Assembly (NCBI GenBank): GCA_040219575.1 | Contig: JAVJSD010000041.1 | Span: 1 to 40,685 of the forward strand | Source: JAVJSD01 sp040219575 | GTDB lineage: Bacteria > Planctomycetota > Planctomycetia > Pirellulales > Pirellulaceae | Length of the DNA stretch: 40,685 bases | Direction of reading: 5' to 3' | Shown here: positions 17,447 through 26,691 of the stretch, in pieces | How the letters are laid out: each line of letters opens with the position of its first letter | Numbering within the stretch: the first letter of the stretch is position 1 | The notes under the pieces: model-generated | What the model was told of the DNA's origin: nothing | Databases searched by the model: none | Seen by the model: the letters and a program-made list of their open reading frames with translations, nothing else | Translations under genes and position numbers: made by a program

Positions 17447-19633
17447 TCACGGTTTGACCTTCACCGACAGGCTGTCGCCAAGATACTCGTTTCCGCCGTC
17501 GTCCTTGGCGGCGGCGCCGCCGGAGATGATGATCACGGAACGTTCTGCGGCGGAATCAAAGCGGTTTTTCGAATACTCGACCGTCGTTCCAGCGCCGACT
17601 CCCTTGACCCACAGTCCGTCTTTCGGACAGACGTCGTCCCATCGCGTGCCCGCCATCACGGCCGCGCGGGGATAGGAGAAAACAATCGACGCTTCGGGAA
17701 AGAGATCCGCGCCCGCATAGAACTGTCGAAAGTGGTTTCCACGAAACACCGCCGCGGCGCCGTCCGCCACGGTGAAATACGACTCGAAGCTTGCTCCGCC
17801 GGCCGAGACGCTGTTGCCGACGACCGCCGCCTTCGTGCCTTCGTCCTGCAAGATGAATTTGTTGATGTGGTAGAACTTGCAGCCAACGGCGTGGACCGTA
17901 CCTCCCGACGACACGACGTATCGGATGAGGCCGCCGGTTCCCGGGATCGTGCCCAACACCCTGTCTTGATCGTCCGTCACGTGATAGGGACTTCCGAATC
18001 GGCAGGACTGCAGCTTCAGCCCTGAGTTCCTGAATTCGATCGTTGCGGCGTCGCCCGCGCCGAGAAGGGGCGGCGAATCGTTGAAGACGCGGGAACCTCG
18101 AAAGTCGCACTGCGATCTGTCCGCGAAGACGAACCTTCTGGAGACGCGCACATCGCAGCCCACGAACGCCGCCTTGGCGCGCAGGCAGTGGTCGTGGACT
18201 TCGTTCGAATTGCGTGAACGCCACGATCGGATGTGAAGCGGCGTCCTCTCAATACGGGCCGAGGCGGCGTGGTGAAACACCACGGTCTGCAGTCGGCAAT
18301 TGACAACATCGCAATGGTTGCAGCGTTCCTCCGGCTCGATCATGCCTGCTCGGATCCACACGTAACGATACGCATCGCCCGTCCCCCGAACGTCGGCGTC
18401 GTGCAGGTAGCAGACCTCGTCGGGTTGTTTTTCCTCGATCGTGGCGTCGCCGTCGATTTGCAGATCGCAGATTTCCACGTTGCGAAGCCACACATTCTCG
18501 ACGATCAAGCGAGTCTTCTCTCGCCCCGCACCGCGGACGAGCAACGCTTTGCCGCCCAGAGAAAGCTGCCCGTCAATCTTGTATCGCCCGGCGGCGAACT
18601 CCAGGACGGCACCGGGCGCGTCGCCGGTTTTGGCGAGCGCCTCGCGCACGGCGTCGGTGGCGTCGCCGTCGACCGGTTCGACGCGCACCACCAGCGGCTT
18701 GACGCGCGCGCCGCCTTCCTCCACGTCGCGTCGATACTTCAGCACGGCCTCGAATTCGCGGGCCACGACGGTCGCCGGTATCGACCAACTCAGGCTCTTG
18801 TATCCGATGTAGTTGACCCCCACGACACGTCCCCGGGCGTCGAGCAGCGGACCGCCGCTGTTGCCGTGCTCCAACAGCGAACTGTGCCGTACGGCGGTGA
18901 CTTTGTCGTCGGCGTCGCGTTCCAGCGAGGTAATCGAGGCCGCGTGAATATCCATGCTGGGGCCATTCGGATTCAGCGGCAAGCGAGGTTCCTCCGAAAG
19001 GAGTTGCTGAACGTTCTTGCCTTCCGGAAAGCCGGCCGCCCAGACGGGTCGCGTGACGCGCAAGGCGTCGAATTCATCTCGCGCGAGCAGGGGCAGCGAG
19101 GTCAGCGGGGCGGTTGGGTTAATTCGCAACAGCGCCAGGTCGAGCGGCATGTCGCGCGAGCAGACGACCTGCGCGTCGTAGACTTGCCGGTCCTTTGTGC
19201 CGCTGTTCAGACAGACCTTCACCGCATGCAACACGAGTACGAACCGCTCGTTGGGCGCCGTTGCGTCCGTCGCCAGGCCGCGCGTACGAAGATCGTACTC
19301 CATCACCGAGTCGACCACGTGCCCGTTGGTGATGATCAGGCCCTCGCGCGCGACGACGAAGCCGCTGCCGGAGGCCCATTGCAGGTCGCGCTCCTTGGGT
19401 TCCTCGACATCGACCGGCCGGTAGGCCGCCTCCACGAACACGGTCGCCTGCTCGATGCGCTGGCGAACCTCAGCCGACAACTCAACTTCCTGCGCGGCTC
19501 GCCGCTGATACGAAACGACTTGCCCGCCTGGTTCACTCCCGATGATGGACTTCGCCGCCTCCCCTTCGCAGCCAGCGATGAAGAGAAACAGCAACGAGGT
19601 GGTAAGCGCGGTACGACACGACGGGTTGATCAT
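17447..19633 (-). CDS. Lipoprotein with trypsin-like protease domain fused to a right-handed beta-helix
   Basis: 728 residues. The signal ends in a lipobox (LFLFIAGC, Cys22), so the protein is probably lipid-anchored and exported. Residues about 60-295 are a HtrA/DegP-like serine protease: His105 (IITNGHVVD), Asp165 (DMPLDLALLRI) and Ser259 (LEHGNSGGPL) form the triad. No PDZ domain follows. Residues about 310-728 contain repeated short strands with conserved Gly, Asn and Cys (RLIVENVWLRNVEICDLQID, NHCDVVNCRLQTVVFHH, FVGCDVRVSRRFVF, LKLQSCRFGSP, HAVGCKFYHIN), the pattern of a parallel beta-helix (pectate-lyase-like), as used for binding carbohydrate or surfaces. Degrading extracellular or envelope protein while attached through the helix is a reasonable inference. 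It diverges from the ECF sigma gene with 212 bases between. Confidence 0.85.
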   Translation of the reverse strand: MINPSCRTALTTSLLFLFIAGCEGEAAKSIIGSEPGGQVVSYQRRAAQEVELSAEVRQRIEQATVFVEAAYRPVDVEEPKERDLQWASGSGFVVAREGLIITNGHVVDSVMEYDLRTRGLATDATAPNERFVLVLHAVKVCLNSGTKDRQVYDAQVVCSRDMPLDLALLRINPTAPLTSLPLLARDEFDALRVTRPVWAAGFPEGKNVQQLLSEEPRLPLNPNGPSMDIHAASITSLERDADDKVTAVRHSSLLEHGNSGGPLLDARGRVVGVNYIGYKSLSWSIPATVVAREFEAVLKYRRDVEEGGARVKPLVVRVEPVDGDATDAVREALAKTGDAPGAVLEFAAGRYKIDGQLSLGGKALLVRGAGREKTRLIVENVWLRNVEICDLQIDGDATIEEKQPDEVCYLHDADVRGTGDAYRYVWIRAGMIEPEERCNHCDVVNCRLQTVVFHHAASARIERTPLHIRSWRSRNSNEVHDHCLRAKAAFVGCDVRVSRRFVFADRSQCDFRGSRVFNDSPPLLGAGDAATIEFRNSGLKLQSCRFGSPYHVTDDQDRVLGTIPGTGGLIRYVVSSGGTVHAVGCKFYHINKFILQDEGTKAAVVGNSVSAGGASFESYFTVADGAAAVFRGNHFRQFYAGADLFPEASIVFSYPRAAVMAGTRWDDVCPKDGLWVKGVGAGTTVEYSKNRFDSAAERSVIIISGGAAAKDDGGNEYLGDSLSVKVKP

Positions 19634-19757
19634 GGGAATCCTGCATCTGGGCTGAAGACCATCCGGGGCGCCATCCTCCTCGAGTGAATCAAGGGCATGG
19701 CGAACTTCCCGTCAAGAAAAATCTATCAGCAGGAACCCCCAGCCGCCAGTTTCCACC

Positions 19758-19776
19758 GGGGAGTTTCACACTCCCC
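19758..19776 (+). promoter_or_regulatory. Hairpin upstream of the ECF sigma factor gene
   Basis: GGGGAGT (19758-19764) and ACTCCCC (19770-19776) form a perfect 7-bp stem around TTCAC, 70 bases upstream of the sigma-factor start. It could be an operator or an mRNA structure; its role is unknown. Confidence 0.45.
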
Positions 19777-19845
19777 CGTATGGAAATGCAGGTGCGGTGG
19801 GATTGAGGTAAAGTGAGTTGCTTCAATTTCGCCGAGGGCTTTCCC

Positions 19846-20409
19846 ATGGACACCACCTCCGTCAGTCTCTTGCGGCGGTTGCGCGACGTCGATCAACAGG
19901 CCGCCTGGCAGCGGTTTGTCGATCTGTACGCCCCGCTGATCTTTCACTGGGGACGGACTCAGGGGCTCAATCCGACCGACGCTTCGGATCTCGTTCAAGA
20001 GGTGATGTCGATTCTGGTCGTCAAGCTGCCCGAGTTCCAATACAACCCGCAGCAGCGGTTTCGCGGTTGGCTGCGAACCGTCGCCGTGAACAAGGCCCGC
20101 GACATTCAGCGACGCCAGTCGGCCCGTCCCGCGGCGCCGATCGAGGAGTCGGACCTGCCCGAAGTCGCCAACGGCGCCGATCTGTTCGAGGAGACGGAGT
20201 ACCAACACTTTCTGGTCGGCCGGGCCCTCGTCACCATGAAGTCGGAGTTTCCCGAACATGCCTGGCAGGCGTGCTGGAAACTGGTGGTCGAGGGCCAGAC
20301 CGCCGCCGAGGCGGCGCGGCAGCTTGGAATTTCCGAGAATTCGGTCTACGTCTCGAAGTGCAGAGTCCTGAGGCGGTTGCGCGAAGAGCTTTCGGGCCTG
20401 GTGGACTGA
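19846..20409 (+). CDS. ECF-type RNA polymerase sigma factor
   Basis: 187 residues. Region 2 (about residues 15-85) has the expected pattern: LRRLRDVDQQAAWQRFVDLY, then DLVQEVMSILVVKLPEF (the -10-binding helix) and WLRTVAVNKARDIQR. Region 4 (about 125-183) ends with the helix-turn-helix TAAEAARQLGISENSVYVSK plus the basic CRVLRRLREEL. This is the ECF variant typically found next to a Ser/Thr kinase in planctomycetes. No membrane anti-sigma factor gene is present; the kinase gene 117 bases downstream, with its zinc-finger-like N-terminus, probably serves that function. The start at 19846 has GAGGG eight bases upstream; an in-frame ATG eleven codons earlier lacks a ribosome site. A 7-bp hairpin lies upstream. 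Confidence 0.93.
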   Translation: MDTTSVSLLRRLRDVDQQAAWQRFVDLYAPLIFHWGRTQGLNPTDASDLVQEVMSILVVKLPEFQYNPQQRFRGWLRTVAVNKARDIQRRQSARPAAPIEESDLPEVANGADLFEETEYQHFLVGRALVTMKSEFPEHAWQACWKLVVEGQTAAEAARQLGISENSVYVSKCRVLRRLREELSGLVD

Positions 20410-20526
20410 ACCGCGGCGAATTCGCCGTTTCTTGTAAGGTTCGACGCGCCCGCTGCGTAGCCCGTCTTGGAACACGAGTCGAACACCATCCGACGGCGTC
20501 AGCCATCTCGATTTCGAAAGTGCACG

Positions 20527-23500
20527 ATGACGGTAAAAACCTGTCCCGATCGCGACACGCTCCAGCGTCTGCTGGCCGGAACACTCTTCGACGCATCGGC
20601 CGAGGCGTTGGAGACGCACCTGCTGGAGTGCGACCGATGTTTGGCGGTCGCCCGCGACATTTCGGGCGCCGACGACATGTCGCCGGCCCTGCGCATCCAA
20701 CGCGAGCAGCCAGCCGACGACGACGTGCTGGCGGCGGCGATCGAGCGCGCCAAGCAACTCCGCTCGCAGTCCGAGACGGTCGAGACCGATCAGACCATGC
20801 CGTTTCCCGACAACGCGCCGGTCGAGATCGCAAGCGGCTCGGCGGCCGTCGCCTCCGACATCGAACGGGAGATCGACTTCCTGGCGCCGCCCGAGCAGTC
20901 CGACGAAATCGGCCGACTGGGCGGCTATCGCGTGCTGGAGGTCTTGGGCGTGGGGGGCATGGGCGTCGTCTTCCGCGCGGAGGATCCTCGCCTCAAGCGG
21001 CAGGTCGCGCTCAAGGCGATGAAGCCGGCGGTGGCCGCCAGTCGTTCCTCCCGAGACCGGTTCGTGCGAGAAGCCCAGGCGACCGCCGCCATCGAGCACG
21101 ACAACATCGTGCACATTTACGAGGTCGATGAGGACCGCAACATTCCCTTCATCGCCATGCAATTCCTGCGGGGCGAAACGCTGCGTACGCGACTGCTGCG
21201 CGATCGCCGGCTCGAGCCGTCCGAGTTGCTGCGCATCGGAGGCCAAGTCGCCGCCGGACTGCAGGCCGCGCACGAGCGCGGGCTGATTCACCGCGACATC
21301 AAGCCGGACAACATCTGGCTGGAGGAAGGAACCGACCGCGTGAAAATCCTTGATTTCGGTCTGGTCCGCAGCGCGACCGACGACGCCGGGCTGACGCAAA
21401 CCGGCATCGTGGTGGGCACGCCTCGTTACATGGCGCCCGAGCAAGCTCAAGGCGACTCGATCGACCACCGCTGCGACCTGTTCAGCCTGGGAAGCGTGCT
21501 CTACCACATGGCGGCGGGCAAGACGCCGTTCGGCGGAAGCAGTCTGACGGCCACGTTGATCGCCGTCTCCCAGGCCGATTGCCGCCCCCTGCGAGAGATT
21601 TGTCCGGACCTGGATCCGGAATTGATTTCGTTGATAACGCGGCTGTTGTCGAAGAACCGCGACGAGCGTCCGCAATCGGCCGCCGAAGTTGTCGGCGAAT
21701 TGGCGGCGCTCGAAGGAAACGTGTCGGTTGAACGGTCTCGTAAGGGCCAGCACGAAAAGCCGCAAAGGCCCCAATCGCCTGGTTCGCGACGCCCGTTGCT
21801 TTACGCCGGTGGGTTGGTCGCGATCGCCCTGGCGGTCTTCGCCTGGCTGTACTTCGCCGGAGTGATTTTTCGAGTCGAGGCCGAGCACGGCACGTTGGTC
21901 GTGAAGGTCAAGGGCGACGACTTCACGGCCACGGCGCAAGGCGAAAAAGTCACGATCAAGAACGTTGAAACCGGCGAGACGATTACGATCGATCTGGACT
22001 CCACGCAGGCCAGCAGGTCACTCGAACCGGGTTCGTATTTCGTGCTCGAGACGGACTCGGGGTTGAAAACCCAGACGGCGCATTTCACGATTCGCAGCGG
22101 ACGGCGAGAAGTCGTCGAGGTCTCGTGGGAGCCGAAACCGCGGATCGCGGCCGACGAGAGCGACGCCTCGCAACCGTGGATCACGCTTTTCGACGGCTCC
22201 GACACGTCTCATTGGAAGCAACTCGGCGCGTTTCGCGCCGTCGATGGCGAATTGGTCGGCGTCAAAGGGGAACTCGCCAAGAGCCGCGACGTGTACGACG
22301 ACTTCGAACTGGAGTTTCAGTGGCGCATCTCCGAGGGAGGGAACGGAGGGGTCTTCTACCGCGAGCGGGCCGACGGTCTGGACGAAACGAACTTCCAGGG
22401 AACGGAATACCAACTGCTGGACAACCAACGCCACAACAACGGCAAGAACCCGCTGACCACCGCCGGCGCCTTGTTCGGTGTGATCGCCCCGAATGCCGAC
22501 GTCACGCGGCCGGTAGGAGAGTTCAATGTCAGCCGCATCGTCTGCCAGGGAGGACGCGTCGAGCACTGGATGAACGGCCAGAACCTGCTGGCGTACGACC
22601 TCGACAGCGAAGCGTTCCGCCAGGCGCGAGACAAGCTCGGGAAGGCCCCCTTGGCGAAACAGGTCGGCGCCCAGCGATCCGGCCATATCTACCTGCAATG
22701 TTGGACGGGGGAGGTCGCTTTCCGCAACATCCGCCTTCGTCGTCTGGATTCGAGCCAACAATCCCAGCCGCCGTCCGCCGCGGACATCACCAGCGGCCCA
22801 GCCGCCACATCCGTGCGGGGTGACTGGCGAATCGTGGGAGACGCCATCGAGAGCACCGGCGAGGGGCGAATGGCGATGGTGCTGTTCGGGTCGCCGGAAT
22901 TCGGCGACGGCGACTTCACCTGCGAGGTTCTCAAATCCGAGGGCAAACACGGTCTGGCGATCGTCGCCCGGGCCAGCGATCTGGAGAACTACTACTACTT
23001 CGACATCGGCGTCTTCGACAACAAGTGGAGCAGCATCTACGCCAAGGAGGCCCGAACCAACTGGCGGCGCGTCGCGCAACGTCAGATTCCCCCCATCCCG
23101 ACCGATCGCTGGGTGAAACTGCGACTGCGGATGCGCGGCGACGTCTTCGAAGGCTTCATCGATGACGAACTCGTTCTGCGAGGCAAGGACGATCGGCGCT
23201 TGCGGGGGCGCCTCGGTCTGCGCACTTGGAACGAAACGGGCAAGTATCGAAATCTGAAGTTCACCGACCCTTCGGGAAAGGTGCTGTGGGAAGGCTTGCC
23301 GGAGCTTCCCGCCGATGGTGCTCGTCTCGACACACAGGTCCACGCCTTTGAGGATGGCGACCGCCGAGCGGCCGAGTACGTCCTGTCGCTAAGCGGAACA
23401 GTAAAAGTCGACGACCATCCGCTTTGGACGAACAAGCTTCCCGTGGAGCCGTTTCGGTTGACCGGCGTCAATCTGGAGCACAAGAAAGGTGTCACCGACG

Positions 23501-25260
23501 CGGGCCTGGCGCTGCTTGCGGACTGTCAGCACCTGCAGGCGCTCAACTTGCGGTGGACCGGCACGACCGACGGCGGTCTGTTTCACTTCCGCAACTGCAA
23601 GGGCTTGAAGTTGCTCGAACTCGGCCCGGGCGTCACCGACGAGGGACTGGCGCACTTCCGGGGATGTCGGGAATTGACGCGTCTCTATCTCACGGGAGAG
23701 GGAATCGGCGACGAGGGCGTCGCGAACTTCAAAGACTGCGGTGATTTGAGCGTCCTGATGTTGCAGTTCACCAACGTGTCCGAAGTCGGTCTCGCCCATT
23801 TCGGTCACAGTTCGAATCTCCAAACGTTGGACCTGGACTGGACGAAAGCGACGCCGGCGGGGCTGGCGCATTTCGAGGACTGCCGAAATCTGACGCGGCT
23901 GATCCTCGGCCCCGACACGACGGACGAATGTCTGGCGAATTTCAAGAGTTGCAAGGGACTGACGCACGTCGACCTGCAGGGCCAGGAAGTCAGCGATGCC
24001 GGGCTGGCTCATTTCAAGGACTGCCGCGAGTTGACGACCTTGAAACTTCACAACACCCGCGTCACGGGAGCGGGACTGGCGCAACTCGAAAACTGCGCCA
24101 AGCTGGCGCACATCACCCTCAGTTCGAACAGCCTCCCGGACGCGGAGATGGCCCTGTTCAAGAATTGGAGGCAATTGACTCACTTGACGCTGGACCGCAC
24201 ACAGATCACGGATGCGGGACTCGCGCATCTGAAAGACTGCAAAAGTCTGCGAGTATTCGTGATTAGTCAGGCGCCGCACATCTCCGCGGGAATGATTCAG
24301 GCTCTATCAAAGGCGGCGCCCGATTGCGAGGTGCGTTGGGACGGAGATGCAAACGCATCACAGGACGGTGCGAACACCGGATCGACGACGCCCCCAGACG
24401 AAGAGCAAGCCGGCAGCACCAGCCCCGACCGTCTTGCCGCCGAATGGGTGCAGTCGATCTGCGGCCATCCCTTCACCTACATCGTCATTCGGCAAAACGG
24501 CGTCGCGCGAAAAGTCGACAACGAGCAACTGGCGACGGGCGAGTTGCCCACCGAACCCTTCGAACTCACCGGAGTGCATCTGCACTACAACCGGGAGCTG
24601 ACCGACGACGGCCTGGCCTACTTGAAGGACTGCCGACACCTGACGCTTCTCCACTTCGGCTATACAGAAATCGGCGACGCCGGATTAGCCCATCTCAAAA
24701 CATGCGCGAAGAACCTGCAAGAACTCCATCTTCCCGGAGGCTGCACCGATGCGGGCCTGGCCAGCTTCGCGGATTGCCGCGACCTGACTCGCCTTTCCTT
24801 GCACGGCGTGCGGGCGTCGACCGAAGGCCTGCGGAACTTCAAGCATTGCAAGAAGCTGGACTTCCTGTTTCTGGGCGGAAGCCAACTCGAAGGCGATTCG
24901 CTCGAGTCCTTCGCAAGTTGCCCCGATCTCGAGCATCTGGATGTGAGAAACACCGGCCTCGCCCCGGCGGAACTAGCGCACTTCAAGGACTGCCAGAAGC
25001 TCAAGCACCTCGATGTCAGCGGCAACCCGGCAATCAGCAACAACGAGATGCGCTATTTTCAGAACTGCAAGGAGCTGACGCACCTCAATCTCGCCTATGC
25101 AAACGTTGACGACGAAGGATTGGCCTTCCTCACGAATTGCAGGAACCTCGAATACCTCAACGTCGGCAAGACGCGCGTCTCGCAGGAGTTCCTGGACGCG
25201 CTGAGCCGGGAGTTGCCCAACTGCAATATCGATCGCGAGCCGAAGTGGCCGAGAGATTGA
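20527..25260 (+). CDS. Giant membrane Ser/Thr kinase with zinc-finger N-terminus, DUF1080, lamin-like and leucine-rich repeat domains
   Basis: 1577 residues. Residues 1-60: anti-sigma zinc-finger-like motif H31-x3-C35-x2-C38. About 131-410: Pkn2-type kinase with glycine loop LGVGGMGVV (138-146), K163 (VALK), HRDIKPDN with catalytic D257, DFG (D276) and APEQ. A transmembrane helix lies at 424-447. Outside: a DUF1080 (3-keto-disaccharide hydrolase-like, jelly-roll) domain at about 552-737 (ITLFDGSDTSHWK, NGGVFYRE), a second concanavalin-like domain at about 764-922, and two blocks of cysteine-type leucine-rich repeats at about 979-1268 and 1340-1570, with a Gly/Pro linker between. Repeats read GLAHFKDCRELTTLKLHN. 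The layout suggests a receptor: extracellular sugar or polymer sensing, cytoplasmic phosphorylation, and regulation of the neighbouring ECF sigma factor. The ATG follows a poor ribosome site; an in-frame start twenty codons earlier exists. Confidence 0.92.
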   Translation: MTVKTCPDRDTLQRLLAGTLFDASAEALETHLLECDRCLAVARDISGADDMSPALRIQREQPADDDVLAAAIERAKQLRSQSETVETDQTMPFPDNAPVEIASGSAAVASDIEREIDFLAPPEQSDEIGRLGGYRVLEVLGVGGMGVVFRAEDPRLKRQVALKAMKPAVAASRSSRDRFVREAQATAAIEHDNIVHIYEVDEDRNIPFIAMQFLRGETLRTRLLRDRRLEPSELLRIGGQVAAGLQAAHERGLIHRDIKPDNIWLEEGTDRVKILDFGLVRSATDDAGLTQTGIVVGTPRYMAPEQAQGDSIDHRCDLFSLGSVLYHMAAGKTPFGGSSLTATLIAVSQADCRPLREICPDLDPELISLITRLLSKNRDERPQSAAEVVGELAALEGNVSVERSRKGQHEKPQRPQSPGSRRPLLYAGGLVAIALAVFAWLYFAGVIFRVEAEHGTLVVKVKGDDFTATAQGEKVTIKNVETGETITIDLDSTQASRSLEPGSYFVLETDSGLKTQTAHFTIRSGRREVVEVSWEPKPRIAADESDASQPWITLFDGSDTSHWKQLGAFRAVDGELVGVKGELAKSRDVYDDFELEFQWRISEGGNGGVFYRERADGLDETNFQGTEYQLLDNQRHNNGKNPLTTAGALFGVIAPNADVTRPVGEFNVSRIVCQGGRVEHWMNGQNLLAYDLDSEAFRQARDKLGKAPLAKQVGAQRSGHIYLQCWTGEVAFRNIRLRRLDSSQQSQPPSAADITSGPAATSVRGDWRIVGDAIESTGEGRMAMVLFGSPEFGDGDFTCEVLKSEGKHGLAIVARASDLENYYYFDIGVFDNKWSSIYAKEARTNWRRVAQRQIPPIPTDRWVKLRLRMRGDVFEGFIDDELVLRGKDDRRLRGRLGLRTWNETGKYRNLKFTDPSGKVLWEGLPELPADGARLDTQVHAFEDGDRRAAEYVLSLSGTVKVDDHPLWTNKLPVEPFRLTGVNLEHKKGVTDAGLALLADCQHLQALNLRWTGTTDGGLFHFRNCKGLKLLELGPGVTDEGLAHFRGCRELTRLYLTGEGIGDEGVANFKDCGDLSVLMLQFTNVSEVGLAHFGHSSNLQTLDLDWTKATPAGLAHFEDCRNLTRLILGPDTTDECLANFKSCKGLTHVDLQGQEVSDAGLAHFKDCRELTTLKLHNTRVTGAGLAQLENCAKLAHITLSSNSLPDAEMALFKNWRQLTHLTLDRTQITDAGLAHLKDCKSLRVFVISQAPHISAGMIQALSKAAPDCEVRWDGDANASQDGANTGSTTPPDEEQAGSTSPDRLAAEWVQSICGHPFTYIVIRQNGVARKVDNEQLATGELPTEPFELTGVHLHYNRELTDDGLAYLKDCRHLTLLHFGYTEIGDAGLAHLKTCAKNLQELHLPGGCTDAGLASFADCRDLTRLSLHGVRASTEGLRNFKHCKKLDFLFLGGSQLEGDSLESFASCPDLEHLDVRNTGLAPAELAHFKDCQKLKHLDVSGNPAISNNEMRYFQNCKELTHLNLAYANVDDEGLAFLTNCRNLEYLNVGKTRVSQEFLDALSRELPNCNIDREPKWPRD

Positions 25261-25742
25261 GATTTCCATTCACGTCCCGGTCCTCACATCCCAGTCCACT
25301 CCATCCTGCCATCCTGAGAGCGCCGTGGATGTCGTCTTCCGCAGGAGGCCGGCGTCAGGCAGTTCGTTCATCGCGCAGCAGCATCTTCGAAGGCCATTCC
25401 CTGGGCGTTGGCCCGTGCGGGCTGCCTGTTCAGGGGGACGCGACACGAATCGCGGCGAACTGTCGCAGATGGGGAACGAAGTGCGGCGGGAAGACGTGTC
25501 GTCGGCGCCGGCAAACGCTGGCATTTCGCACTCCGCTGCGCCGCCGCATCAAGTTCCACTCTGGCACACAACTTGCAATTAGGTATGCAGGTCTGTGCGC
25601 CGTCTCCGCACCTCGGTCTCCACAACTCGATCTGCCAGGCGTGCACCCCCCACAGGCCAGGAACAATTCAAGACGAGTTCGGGCATCGACCGAAGTCCGG
25701 CGACGTCGAATTCGCCGCTCATCGCTACTGAAGAGGTGCACG
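25261..25742. other. 482-base leader/intergenic region upstream of the two-component operon
   Basis: No gene is supported here. It holds a sigma-54 promoter near its downstream end (25562-25577) and a small palindrome GCCCG-TG-CGGGC (25411-25422) that might be part of an activator site. About 155 bases of untranslated leader would separate the transcription start from the response regulator. Confidence 0.6.
25562..25577 (+). promoter_or_regulatory. Sigma-54 (RpoN) promoter
   Basis: TGGCAC-ACAAC-TTGCA: the -24 element (GG at 25563-25564) and -12 element (GC at 25575-25576) are exactly 12 bases apart and match the RpoN consensus TGGCAC-N5-TTGCA at every conserved position. It points toward the response regulator gene at 25743. 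An RpoN promoter needs a bacterial enhancer-binding protein; none is encoded in this window. Confidence 0.75.
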
Positions 25743-26684
25743 ATGACGACACGAATCCTCGTGGTCGATGATTCGCAGGTCGACCGACTCCTGGTGGCCG
25801 GTTTGCTTCGCAAGAATCTGAATTGCGAAATCGATTTCGCCGAAAACGGCAGGCAGGCGCTGGAGTCGATCGCCGCCGCGCCGCCCGATCTCGTCATCAC
25901 CGACTTGGTCATGCCGGAGATGGACGGTTTGCGGCTGGTTCAAGCGCTGCGCAAACGATTCCCGCACATCCCCGCCGTCCTGCTCACAGCATTCGGCAAT
26001 GAGGAGATCGCCGCCGACGCGCTGTACGCCGGCGCGGCCAGTTACGTTCCCAAGGCTCGCCAGGCGGAGCGTCTGGTGGAGACAGTCGACCGCGTCTTAG
26101 TTCGCGCCGCGGCAGAACGGCGCCGCGGAAAACTGGCGGACTGCGTGTTGGAGTACGGCTGGAGAGTGGCCTTGCCGAACGATCCAGCGCTGATTCGGGC
26201 GCTGGTCAGCAGGGTTCAGCGAATGATGTCCAGCGTACGCTTCGCCGACGTCGCCGAGCGCATCCGCGTCGGCGAGGCGTTGGAAGAAGCGTTGCTGAAC
26301 GCGATGTATCACGGCAATCTGGAAATCGGCGAAGAAGAACTCGCCGCGGCGCGGTCCGATTTGGGTAATGACCGGATCGCCCGACTCGTCGAGCTGCGAC
26401 GTGGGCGTCCGCCCTACTCGAAACGCACGATTCTGGTCATCGTCAAAGTGGCGCACGAGCAGGTTCGGTTCGTGATTCGCGACCAGGGCGCCGGATTCAA
26501 CGTGCAGAGTCTGCAGAATCAAGGACTGACCGCTTCGTTCGAAGACGGCCGCCGCCGCGGGCTGACGTTGATTCAGACCTTGATGGACGAGTGCGCCTTC
26601 AACGCGTTGGGCAATGAGCTGACAATGTGCAAAAGGAACAGGGCGACTGCATCGGAAAGCGGCGCACCCTTGTTGACCACGTGA
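25743..26684 (+). CDS. Response regulator with RsbW-like anti-sigma/ATPase output domain
   Basis: 313 residues. The receiver domain (about 1-120) has VVDDSQ, phospho-acceptor D54 (VITDLVMPEMDG), a Thr after LL (VLLTAF) and Lys (YVPKA). A linker follows, then a GHKL-fold ATPase at about 160-305: N-box EALLNAMYHGNLE (N186), G1 box RDQGAGFN, G2 box RRRGLTLIQTLMDE. The DxGxGF and GRGL-type spacing is that of the RsbW/SpoIIAB serine-kinase group, not of histidine kinases. So phosphorylation of the receiver probably controls a switch kinase or anti-sigma factor that acts on a partner-switching target; no STAS or RsbV partner is seen here. It is followed after 7 bases by the hybrid kinase gene, which is presumably its cognate sensor. 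Confidence 0.85.
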   Translation: MTTRILVVDDSQVDRLLVAGLLRKNLNCEIDFAENGRQALESIAAAPPDLVITDLVMPEMDGLRLVQALRKRFPHIPAVLLTAFGNEEIAADALYAGAASYVPKARQAERLVETVDRVLVRAAAERRRGKLADCVLEYGWRVALPNDPALIRALVSRVQRMMSSVRFADVAERIRVGEALEEALLNAMYHGNLEIGEEELAAARSDLGNDRIARLVELRRGRPPYSKRTILVIVKVAHEQVRFVIRDQGAGFNVQSLQNQGLTASFEDGRRRGLTLIQTLMDECAFNALGNELTMCKRNRATASESGAPLLTT

Positions 26685-26691
26685 GGGAGCG

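Noticed and set aside
19726..21939. 737-codon antisense frame across the sigma factor and kinase
   Set aside because: It overlaps two clear genes on the opposite strand and its product has no family pattern.
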